In this document: piece by piece, positions 1-7,822 of the stretch
How the letters are laid out: every line of letters starts with the position of its first letter
Numbering within the stretch: position 1 is the first letter of the stretch
NCBI RefSeq assembly: GCF_021474405.1
Contig: NZ_JAKEIO010000061.1
Span: 1-43,254 of the forward strand
Reading direction: 5' to 3'
DNA length: 43,254 bases
DNA from: [Streptosporangium] indianense
GTDB taxonomy: Bacteria > Actinomycetota > Actinomycetes > Streptomycetales > Streptomycetaceae
Notes under the pieces: generated by a model
Database searches by the model: none
What the model saw: the letters and a program-made list of their open reading frames with translations, nothing else
What the model was told of the DNA's origin: nothing
Translations under genes and position numbers: made by a program

Positions 1-525
1 CCGCTGCCACAACACGTAATCCGCATACTGCACCGGCAACGGCGCCCACCCCGGCCCCCGCCCCACACACCGCGCCCCGTACGCCACCGACAGGTCGCGC
101 CCAAGCGGACCCATCGACCAGCCGTCACCCGCGATGTGATGCACCACCAGCACCAGCACATGCTCGTCGCGGCCCACCCCGAACAGCCACGCACGCAGCG
201 GAATGTCGGCGCTCAGCTCGAAGACGTGACGCACCGCGTCCGCCACCGCGGTGTCCAGTTCCTCCGGTCGCACGTCTGCGACGGTCAGCGCGAAGCCGCT
301 CTCCTCGACCGACAGGATCCGCTGGTACGGCTCGCCATCCGTCTCCGCGAACACCGTGCGCAGCACCTCGTGGCGCTCCAGCACGTCCCGCAGTGCGCTT
401 TCCAGGGCGTCCCGGTCCAGTCGGCCCGACAGCCGTAGGGCCATCGGGATGTTGTACGTCGCGCTCGGACCTTCCAGCTGCGTCAAGAACCACAGCCGGC
501 GCTGCGCGTACGACAACGGGATCAT
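1..525 (-). CDS. Nonribosomal peptide synthetase, N-terminal condensation domain (partial)
   Basis: The first 175 codons of an NRPS run off the left edge in an open frame. The ATG at 525 follows an excellent Shine-Dalgarno sequence (AGGAGG, about 531-538 on the complementary strand). The protein begins MIPLSYAQRRLWFL, which is the C1 motif of a condensation domain. It continues with RHEVLRTVF (C2), the catalytic HHIAGDGWS (C3, HHxxxDG, near residue 131) and YADYVLWQR (C4). These residues are typical of an LCL-type domain joining two L-amino acids, although subtype calls from half a domain are weak. No loading module precedes the C domain, so this protein presumably receives a peptide from another synthetase, or from an acyl donor as a starter C domain. 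It is divergent from the StrR-type activator, with an activator palindrome 277 bp upstream. Its substrates cannot be read from this window. Confidence 0.95.
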   Translation of the reverse strand, partial: MIPLSYAQRRLWFLTQLEGPSATYNIPMALRLSGRLDRDALESALRDVLERHEVLRTVFAETDGEPYQRILSVEESGFALTVADVRPEELDTAVADAVRHVFELSADIPLRAWLFGVGRDEHVLVLVVHHIAGDGWSMGPLGRDLSVAYGARCVGRGPGWAPLPVQYADYVLWQR

Positions 526-610
526 CGGGATTCCTCCTGTTTACGCGTAACCGCGGCGGGGATCACGTTCCCCATTCGAAGGTGTCGCACCTGAGGGGCA
601 TGCCTTCGCA

Positions 611-630
611 GCCTCCTCTTGAGCGGAGGC
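611..630. other. Short inverted repeat in the NRPS leader region
   Basis: GCCTCC at 611-616 pairs with GGAGGC at 625-630 across an 8-nt loop. It could be a small attenuator-like hairpin in the NRPS 5' leader or chance in GC-rich DNA. No T-run follows, so it is not a canonical terminator. Confidence 0.3.
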
Positions 631-801
631 GTGTTATTCAACTGCCGGTTTCGTCAGGGGCGGCAGCTGTTTTGGTCGTCGAGCGGGTCGGTCGTCCGTC
701 ATCCTTTACAAGACTTGCCCCACGGGCGGCCGTGGACGGAGCCAGTTCACTATGGTCCAGGCCGCATGTCTGATCAATGCCGGTGATCGCTTTCGCTGAC
801 C

Positions 802-830
802 GTTCAACTGCGCCCCGACCGCACTTGAAC
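802..830. promoter_or_regulatory. StrR-type activator binding palindrome (site 1)
   Basis: GTTCAACTG (802-810), 11 bases, then CACTTGAAC (822-830). The arms match the consensus known for StrR/NovG activators (GTTCRACTG-N11-CRGTYGAAC) with one deviation in the right arm, and the spacing is exact. It lies between the NRPS start (277 bp away) and the activator start (about 450 bp away), so it could serve the NRPS promoter, activator autoregulation, or both. Confidence 0.85.
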
Positions 831-1283
831 AGGCGTGGCCGGCGCTCGCGGAGCATTGCCCGCTTGCGGTCGGGGCGTCACCGCTTGGGATTCCGGGCTT
901 TTCCGGGATGCGTGCGCCGGACATGAGCGCAGCGCCCGTTTTGGGGCACTAGCCTCCCTTTCGCGGGTCTCATCCCCTCGCTGTTTTCACTCAGGATGCC
1001 CACATACTCACGTCTCGTAGCGGGGGCAATACGGAATCTTTGACTCCGAATAAACCCGCCTGTCGTCGCGTAGATGTGAATGTAGGGTGGATGCCGAAGA
1101 GCGTCCGACAATCGTCATACGATCGCGTGTCGGCCATCGGCGGCCGTTGACGGCCGCACTGACACCGGTGCGGCTCACCCCGTTGCTCCAAGTTCTCGTA
1201 AACGTACGTGGCACGACCCGGCTCATGCACGGCACGACCCACGAACAGCAGTTCCGAGATACTGATTATTCTGGGGGTTGATC

Positions 1284-2330
1284 TTGACGCAATCCGGAAG
1301 TGAAAGGGCCATATCCAGACCGGAGTACGGCTCCAGGACTTCGGACAGCCGGATCACAACCGTACCCACCGCGTCGCTGCTGCCGGGCGACTCGCCTCGT
1401 GCCGAGGGCGTGAACGCCCAGCACATCGCACGGCTCGCCGAAATCGAAGGACCCTTACCCCCCGTGCTGGTGCACCGACCGACGATGCGGGTCATCGACG
1501 GAATGCACCGCTATCTGGCGGCACTCTCGAACGGCCAGAAGACTATCGAGGTCGAGTTCTTCGACGGAACCACCGAAGAGGCGTACCTGCGGGCCGTGCA
1601 GGCGAACTCGGTCCACGGGCTCCCGCTTTCCCCGGCCGAACGCAAAGCCGCGGCAGCCCGGATCATCGCCTCCCTGCCCCACATGTCGGACCGCGCGATC
1701 GCGAAGGCGGCGGGGCTGGGTGCCAAGGCCGTGGCCACCATCCGCCGCCGGATGGACGAGACGCCCCGACTGAACGCCCGTGTCGGCCAGGACGGCAAGG
1801 TCCGTCCCCTCAACAGCGCCGAGGCGCGGTACCGGGTCGCCGAGCTGCTGGCCGAGCGTCCCGACGCCTCCCTGCGGGAACTGGCGCGGCTCGCCTGCGT
1901 CTCGCCGGCCACCGTCAGCGACGTCCGAAGACGTCTCGCCTCCGGCGAACCGCCCGCCCCGGGGCGCCCGGGGGTCAGGAGCCAGGCGGACAAGGGCCCG
2001 GCCGCGAGCCGGCCCGCCGCCGCACCTCCCCAGCCGGCCGGGCGTAAGCCGCACCGCCGGATGCGTCTGGTGGTGCAGGATCCCGGAGTGGTGCTCGACA
2101 AGCTGTCACGTGACCCGTCGCTGCGTCACAGGGAGGAAGGGAGGCGGCTGCTGCGGCTGCTCCAGCAGCACGCGATCGCCACGCAGGAATGGCCCGCGCT
2201 GAGCACCTCCCTGTCGGGCCAGTCCAGGGAAACGGTGGCGAGCCTCGCCCGGGAGTACGCCAAGACATGGCTCGGTTTCGCGCAGGAGCTGGACGAGCGT
2301 CTCCGGGCCGGGCTGCTCGCCAGCGGGTGA
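1284..2330 (+). CDS. StrR-family (ParB-like) pathway-specific transcriptional activator with TTA codon
   Basis: About 348 aa, with the architecture of StrR (streptomycin), NovG (novobiocin) and the Bbr/Dbv4/Tei15* activators of glycopeptide clusters. An N-terminal ParB/Srx-like domain shows the conserved VLVHRPTMRVIDGMHR stretch (near residue 70), then GLPLSPAERKAAAARII and two helix-turn-helix-like segments: SDRAIAKAAGLGAKAVATIRRR and, near residue 200, SLRELARLACVSPATVSDVRRR. The C-terminal third is variable, as in the family. No ATG is available at the N-terminus; TTG at 1284 has GGGGG 6 nt upstream and is preferred over the TTG at 1278. A TTA leucine codon at 1455-1457 is in frame, so translation should need the bldA tRNA. 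Family members activate biosynthetic operons by binding GTTCRAC palindromes, and four such sites occur in this window. Function is inferred from family and context but is well supported. Confidence 0.92.
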   Translation: MTQSGSERAISRPEYGSRTSDSRITTVPTASLLPGDSPRAEGVNAQHIARLAEIEGPLPPVLVHRPTMRVIDGMHRYLAALSNGQKTIEVEFFDGTTEEAYLRAVQANSVHGLPLSPAERKAAAARIIASLPHMSDRAIAKAAGLGAKAVATIRRRMDETPRLNARVGQDGKVRPLNSAEARYRVAELLAERPDASLRELARLACVSPATVSDVRRRLASGEPPAPGRPGVRSQADKGPAASRPAAAPPQPAGRKPHRRMRLVVQDPGVVLDKLSRDPSLRHREEGRRLLRLLQQHAIATQEWPALSTSLSGQSRETVASLAREYAKTWLGFAQELDERLRAGLLASG

Positions 2331-2437
2331 AGCCGGCCGCCCGGGCGGGAGCAGGAGGCACACGCCTGCGGACGCGGACATGCTCCGCTCGCCGCACCGA
2401 TGAGGAGCCTGGACCCCGGGTGATCCGGCTGTCTCCG

Positions 2438-3103
2438 TCACGGTAATCGGCCCGGGACCGGCTGCGGCCGGAACAGGAACCCGCCCCATCCGGGCATGGC
2501 GTCCGTCACCGGCCGCCAAGTGCCCTCCTGCCAGCCGTGCATCGTGTACGACAGGGAGACGGTGAGGCTGCGGACGGTGTCGGCCGTGCGCCGCCGGTCG
2601 GGGCGTCGGCGCCGCCCCCACCGCAGGAGCAGAGCGGGGCGATCGCGCAGCAGTGTCGCGAACGCCCCCAGCAGGACGTCCAGTTCGTCCTCGCCGAACT
2701 GGATCCGGATGAAGTCGACCCGTGTCAGGTCCTTCCGCCGGCAGAGATCGTCCACGGTGGCCGCCCGTGGACCACCCGGGCGTCCCGGCACCAGACGGTG
2801 CACCTGCCCGTCCGGGCCCGCGAGGTTCCTCAAGGTCGCGGTGCACCGCGCGCAGCCGGCCCCGACGTCCACGCAGACGGCGCCGGGTGCCACGAGCTGG
2901 TCCAGTCCCGGGGCCTCCGGATGGGGCACCGGGCGGTGTGGCCGGCCCTGGGCGACCGGGGAGGCGGGTCCCGGCGCCCCGGAGTGCCGGAGCCCTGGCA
3001 GCGCGACGACGGAACCGCGCGGGTCATCCGTTGTGGGAAGCTCGGATGCCTCGGTCGGCGGCCCGTCGGCGCCCTCGCGCCCCGGTCCTCCGTGGTCTGC
3101 CAC
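2438..3103 (-). CDS. FkbM-like SAM methyltransferase, internally shortened, probably degenerate
   Basis: 221 aa. Two blocks resemble FkbM-family methyltransferases: a SAM-binding motif I (VCVDVGAGC, residues 76-84, then GPDGQVH) and the late block VDFIRIQFGEDELDVLLGA (129-147), corresponding to VDFIKIDVEGAE in intact members. The 80-100 residues normally between them, holding the rest of the SAM pocket, are reduced to about 25. The acidic FEP motif after GPxGxVH is replaced by RLVPG, and the catalytic-region D-V-E-G is Q-F-G-E. The N-terminal 70 residues are Pro/Gly-rich without recognisable fold. The frame is open (GTG at 3103, GGAAGGA about 10 nt upstream), so it may still be expressed. I think it is a decaying or refunctionalised methyltransferase of the cluster. 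It faces the activator convergently. Confidence 0.55.
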   Translation of the reverse strand: MADHGGPGREGADGPPTEASELPTTDDPRGSVVALPGLRHSGAPGPASPVAQGRPHRPVPHPEAPGLDQLVAPGAVCVDVGAGCARCTATLRNLAGPDGQVHRLVPGRPGGPRAATVDDLCRRKDLTRVDFIRIQFGEDELDVLLGAFATLLRDRPALLLRWGRRRRPDRRRTADTVRSLTVSLSYTMHGWQEGTWRPVTDAMPGWGGFLFRPQPVPGRLP

Positions 3104-3376
3104 TGCGCATCAGTCCTTCCGGGTCGTGTCACCGCGCCGGCGCCGTGGCCGGGCGGCCCGTTGACGGTACGAGGCTAGGTTCCTCACCCGCCGGACCGCG
3201 TCCCCCGCGGTAACGACCCCGTGTCCTTCGCGGCGCCACGTCCTCCCGTCCGGGACCGTCGGAGGGTGTCCTCCCCTGGGTGTGTCATCCCCGGGGCGTA
3301 CGCCTTGGGGCGGGGCCCTGGTGCCGGTGCCACAGAAGCGGGAGCCTGCCAGGGGCGGGTGGGTGCGGTGCGTGGC

Positions 3377-4330
3377 TCACCGGGCGGCCAGTCCGTGCCG
3401 GCCGACCGTCTCGTACAGGGCCTGGAGGTCCTCGCCGCCGAGAGCGCCGGGGCCGTCTCCGTGTGGCACGAGTTCGATGAGCAGGGTGTCGCCCAAGTGC
3501 GCCGAGGTGCCCACGAGGTGGGCTCGCCCGTGGCCTCCTGCGGGCTGTTCAGCAGGTGCCGGTGTGCGGAACTCGACGCCTGCATGCAGGAGTTCGCGGG
3601 CCGCGCGGACGATGTCGTCCGTGCGGAAGGTGAGTCGCTGCTCCGCGCGCCGCGTGGGGGTCGGTTGCGGCGTCGTCCCGCGGCGGAGGCCGGTACCGGG
3701 CTCCGGGGCCGCGAGGGTGAGGGTCATGCCGCGCTGGAGTCCGGTGAGTTCCACGGCGCGGGGCGTCAGGTCCGCTGCGCTGTCTCCTCGCGGTCGGCGC
3801 GGGGTCAGCCCGAAGCCTTCCTCGTACAGGCGGACGCAGTCATGGAGGTCGGTCGTTCCGACACCGGTCGTCACGCCTGCGAGTCGCGCGACGGGGGCCG
3901 CGGGCATCGCGGGGGCTGGGCTCTGCGGGAGCCGCGCCCAGCGGTGGCCGCCCGGCCGGCCCGTCCGGGTGTGTCCGGCGGGCAGCAGGGTGTGGGTCAT
4001 GCCGCCGGCGCCCGCGAGGATCGGGTTGCCGCGTGCGGAGCCGACGTCACGGGCGCCGGCCCGCTGCGCCCGTTCCGCTGTCGCGGTGACGTCCGTGCAG
4101 TGCAGTGCGATGTCGGCGATGCCGTCGCCGTGTGCGTCGAGGAAGCCCCAGGTGGCGGGTCCGGAGGTGACGACGAGGGAGGCGGTGCCCTGCCGCAGCA
4201 GCAGGGAGCTGCGGTCGGGGGCGACGGAGTCTGCGACGCAGTCGAACCCCAGGGCCGAGACGAGGTACTGGGCGGTTCGCTGCTTGTCCTTGGCGTACAA
4301 CTCGACGTACGCGATGCCGTTCCCTGCCAT
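3377..4330 (-). CDS. 4-hydroxymandelate synthase (HmaS/HPPD-like) homologue lacking two iron ligands
   Basis: 317 aa, double vicinal-oxygen-chelate protein. The N-terminal half follows HmaS closely (IAYVELYAKD, RSSLLLRQG, HGDGIADIALHCTDV), and the C-terminus keeps the EDLQALYETV helix of the HPPD/HmaS family. HmaS converts 4-hydroxyphenylpyruvate to 4-hydroxymandelate on the way to 4-hydroxyphenylglycine, using Fe(II) held by His-His-Glu. Aligned by eye to HmaS as I recall it, the first His (IDHFAI) falls in LAGVTT and is Gly, and the second His (VQHIAF) falls in EQRLTF and is Arg. Only the Glu (LLIELV) remains. The protein is also about 40 residues shorter than HmaS in the C-terminal domain. 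Canonical HmaS activity is therefore unlikely. The ATG at 4330 has a GGAAGGAAG ribosome site. It is downstream of the hydrolase gene, probably cotranscribed from the palindrome-bearing promoter near 5,530. Confidence 0.8.
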   Translation of the reverse strand: MAGNGIAYVELYAKDKQRTAQYLVSALGFDCVADSVAPDRSSLLLRQGTASLVVTSGPATWGFLDAHGDGIADIALHCTDVTATAERAQRAGARDVGSARGNPILAGAGGMTHTLLPAGHTRTGRPGGHRWARLPQSPAPAMPAAPVARLAGVTTGVGTTDLHDCVRLYEEGFGLTPRRPRGDSAADLTPRAVELTGLQRGMTLTLAAPEPGTGLRRGTTPQPTPTRRAEQRLTFRTDDIVRAARELLHAGVEFRTPAPAEQPAGGHGRAHLVGTSAHLGDTLLIELVPHGDGPGALGGEDLQALYETVGRHGLAAR

Positions 4331-4401
4331 AGGTCTTCCTTCCTGCGCGAGGTGGTCCGGAGGGCCGTGCCGCCCTCTCCGGGTGCCGACGTTCGAGGTG
4401 C

Positions 4402-4435
4402 GCGTCGTGACCGCGTGCGCGTCGTGACCGCGTGC
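4402..4435. repeat. Perfect 17-bp tandem duplication
   Basis: GCGTCGTGACCGCGTGC occurs twice head to tail (4402-4418 and 4419-4435), followed by the first two bases of a third copy. It sits in the gap between the hydrolase stop and the HmaS-like start. It looks like a replication-slippage product with no obvious coding role. Confidence 0.9.
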
Positions 4436-4512
4436 GCTGCGGTCGGGCGTACGGCGCGCGCGGTCCCGGCCCGTGGCTGTCGTGTCCGTGGGCCGTGGAC
4501 GGTGCCGCGTGG

Positions 4513-5316
4513 TCAGTACTTGTCGAGGAACTCGATCAAGGCCGCGTTGACCTCGTCAGGGCGTTCCAGGTAGCCGAGGTGACCGCAGTCCGCGATCTCC
4601 ACGAGGTCACAGCCGGGGATGGCGTCGGCCACCTCGGCGACCAGGTGGGGCGGGCAGACGAGGTCGTGGCTGAAGGCGATGGCCCGGCACGGCACCGTGA
4701 TGCCGCGCAGTGACGCGCGCCGGTCGCCGAGACCGTCGACGGCGGCGGCTTGGCCGGCGGAGGAGTGGCCGCCGCCGGTGAGTTCGAACAGCTCCAGCAG
4801 GGGGGTGACGGCGGTGTCGTCGTTGAGGGTCGTCGGGGAGAACATCTCGGTGACCGTCTTCACCGCGTCGTAGCCGGCCGGCAGCCGTATGCCGCTCTCC
4901 CGCAGCGCGCGGTCGGCGGCGCTCTGGGCGCGCCGGAAGGCGTCGGAGCGGGCCCGGGACGCGATCAGGATCGCGGAGCGGACCAGTTCGGGTGCGGCGA
5001 GGGCGAGTTCCTGGGCGATCATGGAGCCTAGTGACGTTCCCACGATGTGGCAGGGGCCCAGTCCCAGCTGCTCGATGAGGCCGCGGGTGTCGGCCACCAT
5101 GTCGGCGAGGCGGTAGTCGCCCGCGGGGGCGTCCGACGGTGCGATGCCCCGGTTGTCGAAGGTGACGGTCTGGTAGCCGGCGCGGTTCAGTGCCGGTGTC
5201 TGGTGCATCGTCCATACCCGGCCCGACGCGGACGAGCCCATGATCAGCAGGACCGGCGTGCCGCTGCCGGAGCGCTGGTAGGAGAGCCTCACACCGTTGG
5301 TGTTCACGAATGGCAT
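4513..5316 (-). CDS. Alpha/beta-hydrolase (perhydrolase/thioesterase-like)
   Basis: About 267 aa starting MPFVNTNGVRLSYQ (ATG at 5316). It has the alpha/beta-hydrolase hallmarks: LLIMGSSASG (oxyanion region), nucleophile elbow GTSLGSM with Ser near residue 95, and a C-terminal catalytic His in DCGHLGYLERP. An acidic residue (SHDLVCPP) sits where the charge-relay Asp is expected. In glycopeptide clusters a related hydrolase (Bhp) is implicated in releasing beta-hydroxytyrosine from a carrier protein. With a CmlA-type hydroxylase in this cluster, a similar role in freeing a hydroxylated aminoacyl thioester is plausible but inferred. It heads a two-gene operon with the HmaS-like gene, and an exact StrR-type palindrome lies about 215 bp upstream. 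Confidence 0.8.
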   Translation of the reverse strand: MPFVNTNGVRLSYQRSGSGTPVLLIMGSSASGRVWTMHQTPALNRAGYQTVTFDNRGIAPSDAPAGDYRLADMVADTRGLIEQLGLGPCHIVGTSLGSMIAQELALAAPELVRSAILIASRARSDAFRRAQSAADRALRESGIRLPAGYDAVKTVTEMFSPTTLNDDTAVTPLLELFELTGGGHSSAGQAAAVDGLGDRRASLRGITVPCRAIAFSHDLVCPPHLVAEVADAIPGCDLVEIADCGHLGYLERPDEVNAALIEFLDKY

Positions 5317-5531
5317 GTCGAGCCCGTTCTCGTAGGGGGCAACAGGCGCTCTCCGTGCGGTCAGCACGGAGAGGTCCGGGTGGCCGCCCCGCCCTCGGCC
5401 CCCGTCGGTCCCGGCGCACGGGCCGGGTGTCGTGCTCGGTGGAGCGCGCGGGCTCCGTCACGGCTCACGATGGCATCGCACCTCGGCGGCGATCAAGCGG
5501 TGCCGAGTGGGCCGGGGCGGGGCCGGGGCGG

Positions 5532-5560
5532 TGTTCAACCGCTGCGCCCGCGCGGTTGAA
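5532..5560. promoter_or_regulatory. StrR-type activator binding palindrome (site 2)
   Basis: GTTCAACCG (5532-5540), 11 bases, CGGTTGAAC (5552-5560): a perfect 9+9 inverted repeat at the spacing of known StrR/NovG sites. It lies in the 347-bp gap between dpgD's end (5664) and the hydrolase start (5316), so it should drive the hydrolase/HmaS-like operon. I see nothing else definite in this gap. Confidence 0.88.
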
Positions 5561-5663
5561 CGACGGCCCGGCCGCAGCGCTTGCGGCGCTGTGGCCGGGT
5601 CCGGCTCGAACACCCTGGGCAGGGGAGGTCCGCGGGAGCGGGTGTGCCGGTGTGGGCGTCGTG

Positions 5664-6470
5664 TCAGGCACCGCGCCAGACGGGAGCGCGTTTCTCGGCG
5701 AAGGCGCGCGGGCCCTCGACGGCGTCATGGCTGCGGCGTCGTTTCTCCTCCCACGGGTAGGTCGCCGTGAAGGCCTCTTCCAGCGGCAGGTGCAGGGACC
5801 GCTGCACCGCTTCCTTGAGGGCCCGGACGGAGAGCGGGGCGCTGCGCCGCAGGGCGTCCGTCCAGGTGCCCACGGCGGCGTCCAGGTCGCGCAGCGGGAC
5901 GACCTCGTTGACGAGGCCGAAGCGCAGTGCCTCGGCGGCGCTCATGCGGCGTCCCGTGAGCAGGTATCCCATGGCCTGTTTGAGCGGCATCTGCCGGGCC
6001 AGGCGGAAGGCGCCGCCCGCGCCGGGGACCAGGCCGAGCGTGGCCTCGGGCAGCGCGAACACGGCGTGGTCGGCGGCGACGACGAGGTCGCAGGCCAGGG
6101 CGAGTTCGAAGCCGCCGCCGAGGGCGTAGCCGTTGACGCGGGCGATCACGGGCTTGGACAGGTCGAACCGGTCGGTCAGCCGGGGTGATCCGGGCTGGCC
6201 GCGGCTGCCGAAGCTGGTGGGCGGGGTGCCCTCCCGGTCCAGCCGGGCCCGCTCGCCCAGGTCCTGGCCGACGGTGAACGCGCGCTCGCCGGCGCCGGTC
6301 AGCACCGCGGCGCGGATGTCGTCGTCGGCCTCGATGTCGTCCCAGACGAGGGCGAGTTCGCGGTGCATGCGCTGGTTCATCGCGTTGAGCACGTCGGGCC
6401 GGTCGAGGGTGACCCGGGCGATCCGGTCGTCCTTCTCGTACCGTATGCCCGAGTCCCCGCCGCCGATCAC
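5664..6470 (-). CDS. dpgD: Enoyl-CoA hydratase-like DpgD, 3,5-dihydroxyphenylacetyl-CoA formation
   Basis: 268 aa crotonase-fold protein. GTG at 6470 overlaps the dpgC stop by 4 bp (GTGA). Crotonase features include DRPDVLNAMN, the oxyanion-hole segment NGYALGGGFELALACDLVVAA and the catalytic-region PEATLGLVPGAGG. In glycopeptide pathways DpgD, with DpgB, assists DpgA by dehydrating and aromatising the tetraketide to 3,5-dihydroxyphenylacetyl-CoA. The identity rests on the dpgABCD gene order rather than sequence alone. It is the last gene of the minus-strand operon that starts at cmlA. Confidence 0.92.
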   Translation of the reverse strand: MIGGGDSGIRYEKDDRIARVTLDRPDVLNAMNQRMHRELALVWDDIEADDDIRAAVLTGAGERAFTVGQDLGERARLDREGTPPTSFGSRGQPGSPRLTDRFDLSKPVIARVNGYALGGGFELALACDLVVAADHAVFALPEATLGLVPGAGGAFRLARQMPLKQAMGYLLTGRRMSAAEALRFGLVNEVVPLRDLDAAVGTWTDALRRSAPLSVRALKEAVQRSLHLPLEEAFTATYPWEEKRRRSHDAVEGPRAFAEKRAPVWRGA

Positions 6471-7822
6471 GGTGTGCGCCCGGCTGCGGGTGCCGAGGCC
6501 GTGGTGAAGCGGCCGACCTTGTCGATCACGTCGGTGCTGTAGAGGCGGAGGGCCTGTTGCAGCGCGAACTCGGACATGTAGCGGCGGAAGTCGTCGGGTG
6601 ACTCCTCGGACAGGTTCAGCATCCGCCGGTTGGCGAGGACCGCGCTGCCGCGCAGGCGTTCCACGCTGCGTTCCACCGCGAGGTCGAGGTCGGTGCGGTC
6701 GTGGACCTCGTCGACGAGGAACCGGGCGTCGGGTTCGGTGGCGAAGATCCGCCTTCCTTCGAGGATCACCTGCCGTGCCAGGCGAGGCCCCGTGGAGCGG
6801 GTCAGCCGGAAGTTGGCGGCGCCGGGGACGATGCCCTCCTGTGCGGCGGGGAGGCTGACGTAGGCGTCGGCAGCCGCGATGACGTGGTCGAAGACGAGCA
6901 GCAGCTGGGCTCCGCCGCCGATCGCGAAGGAGTCGACGACGGCCATCCAGGGTTTGTCGGTGGCTCCCGACCGCCAGCCCGGTGCGTCGGTGCGGATGCC
7001 GCGCAGCAGCTTGTGGATGTAGCCGAGTTCGCGGCGGAGCAGGAAGTCGACGAGGGAGATGTCCCCGCTGTGCAGGGCTTTGAGGTTGATGCCCGCGCTG
7101 AAGACGCGGCGTCCGCGGTAGCGGGGGTGGGTCATCTCGCCGCCGCGCAGGAGTCCGACCTCGACGGCCGGGTCGAGCAGGGCGAGGTCGACCGCGGTCT
7201 CCATGTCGTCGACCTGGGCGTTGTCCTCGGCGTTGAGGGCGTCGTCGCGGCACATGGTCAGCCGGGCCACGGCTCCGGTGCGTTCGAGGCGGACGGATCC
7301 CAGGTCGGCGCGGCCGGTGCGGGTGAACTCGGGCAGCAGCGCGGCGGCGCGCGGGGTCGGGCGGAGCATGGCGTCGAGGAGGTGGGCGCCGGCCAGGGGT
7401 GAGCGCAGGATACGGCTGAAGAAGATGCCCTGGTCTATTTCGTGGCCCTCTTTGCGGGCCTGTGGCCGGCCGCGTTCGGTGGCGAGCTGGTCGTCGGTGG
7501 GGACGAGGCCGGGGAAGGCGGTCGCGGCGGCCCTGGCCAGTTCGTCGATGCGCAGGGGGCGGGTGCGCCGGTCGGTGAGTTCGTCGTAGACGGCGTCGGT
7601 GTGGGTGTCCAGGAACGCTGCGCGCAGGTCGCGGACGATGTCGGCGGCCGTGGCGGCGAGGGTCTGCTGCCGTACGGAGCGTTCGCCGTGCGGGGGCAGG
7701 CCGTCCAGCAGGGTCTGATGGTGCCGTGCCGCCTGTTCGAGGGCCTGTCTGGCCCGGGGCAGGGGTGCGCGGACGTCGTCCGGGTCGATGTGCGGTGCGG
7801 TGGGTTCCGCGGTGGCGGTCAT
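6467..7822 (-). CDS. dpgC: 3,5-dihydroxyphenylacetyl-CoA 1,2-dioxygenase DpgC
   Basis: 451 aa, about the usual length for DpgC. This is a metal- and cofactor-independent oxygenase of the crotonase superfamily that turns 3,5-dihydroxyphenylacetyl-CoA plus O2 into 3,5-dihydroxyphenylglyoxylate and CoA. A long helical N-terminal domain (residues 1-170) precedes the crotonase core, which contains RRVFSAGINLKALHSGDIS, the oxyanion-hole stretch DSFAIGGGAQLLLVFDHV and LPAAQEGIVPGAANFRL. The ATG at 7822 overlaps the dpgB stop (ATGA), and its own stop overlaps the dpgD start. All the motifs I would expect for an active enzyme are present. Confidence 0.95.
   Translation of the reverse strand: MTATAEPTAPHIDPDDVRAPLPRARQALEQAARHHQTLLDGLPPHGERSVRQQTLAATAADIVRDLRAAFLDTHTDAVYDELTDRRTRPLRIDELARAAATAFPGLVPTDDQLATERGRPQARKEGHEIDQGIFFSRILRSPLAGAHLLDAMLRPTPRAAALLPEFTRTGRADLGSVRLERTGAVARLTMCRDDALNAEDNAQVDDMETAVDLALLDPAVEVGLLRGGEMTHPRYRGRRVFSAGINLKALHSGDISLVDFLLRRELGYIHKLLRGIRTDAPGWRSGATDKPWMAVVDSFAIGGGAQLLLVFDHVIAAADAYVSLPAAQEGIVPGAANFRLTRSTGPRLARQVILEGRRIFATEPDARFLVDEVHDRTDLDLAVERSVERLRGSAVLANRRMLNLSEESPDDFRRYMSEFALQQALRLYSTDVIDKVGRFTTASAPAAGRTP

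Larger units (their letters stand above)
526..1277. promoter_or_regulatory. Long divergent intergenic region between NRPS and activator
   Basis: This 750-bp stretch has no convincing gene; its short ORFs lack family features and ribosome binding sites. It separates two divergent starts, so it must hold the promoters of the NRPS and the activator. Two structures stand out: the StrR-type palindrome at 802-830 and a short hairpin at 611-630 (GCCTCC, 8-nt loop, GGAGGC) about 85 bp upstream of the NRPS start. A single activator half-site (ATTCAACTG, 636-644) lies next to the hairpin but has no partner at the right spacing. Parts of the region are less GC-rich than the genes. Confidence 0.6.

Noticed and set aside
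636..644. ATTCAACTG, resembling an activator half-site
   Set aside because: No matching right arm at the 11-bp spacing; a single half-site is expected by chance.
878..1242. Several short ORFs in the NRPS-activator gap
   Set aside because: They overlap one another in different frames and lack ribosome sites or recognisable motifs.
3221..4573. Plus-strand open frame of 450 codons opposite the HmaS-like gene
   Set aside because: No family motifs; the minus-strand frame has VOC homology and a good ribosome site.
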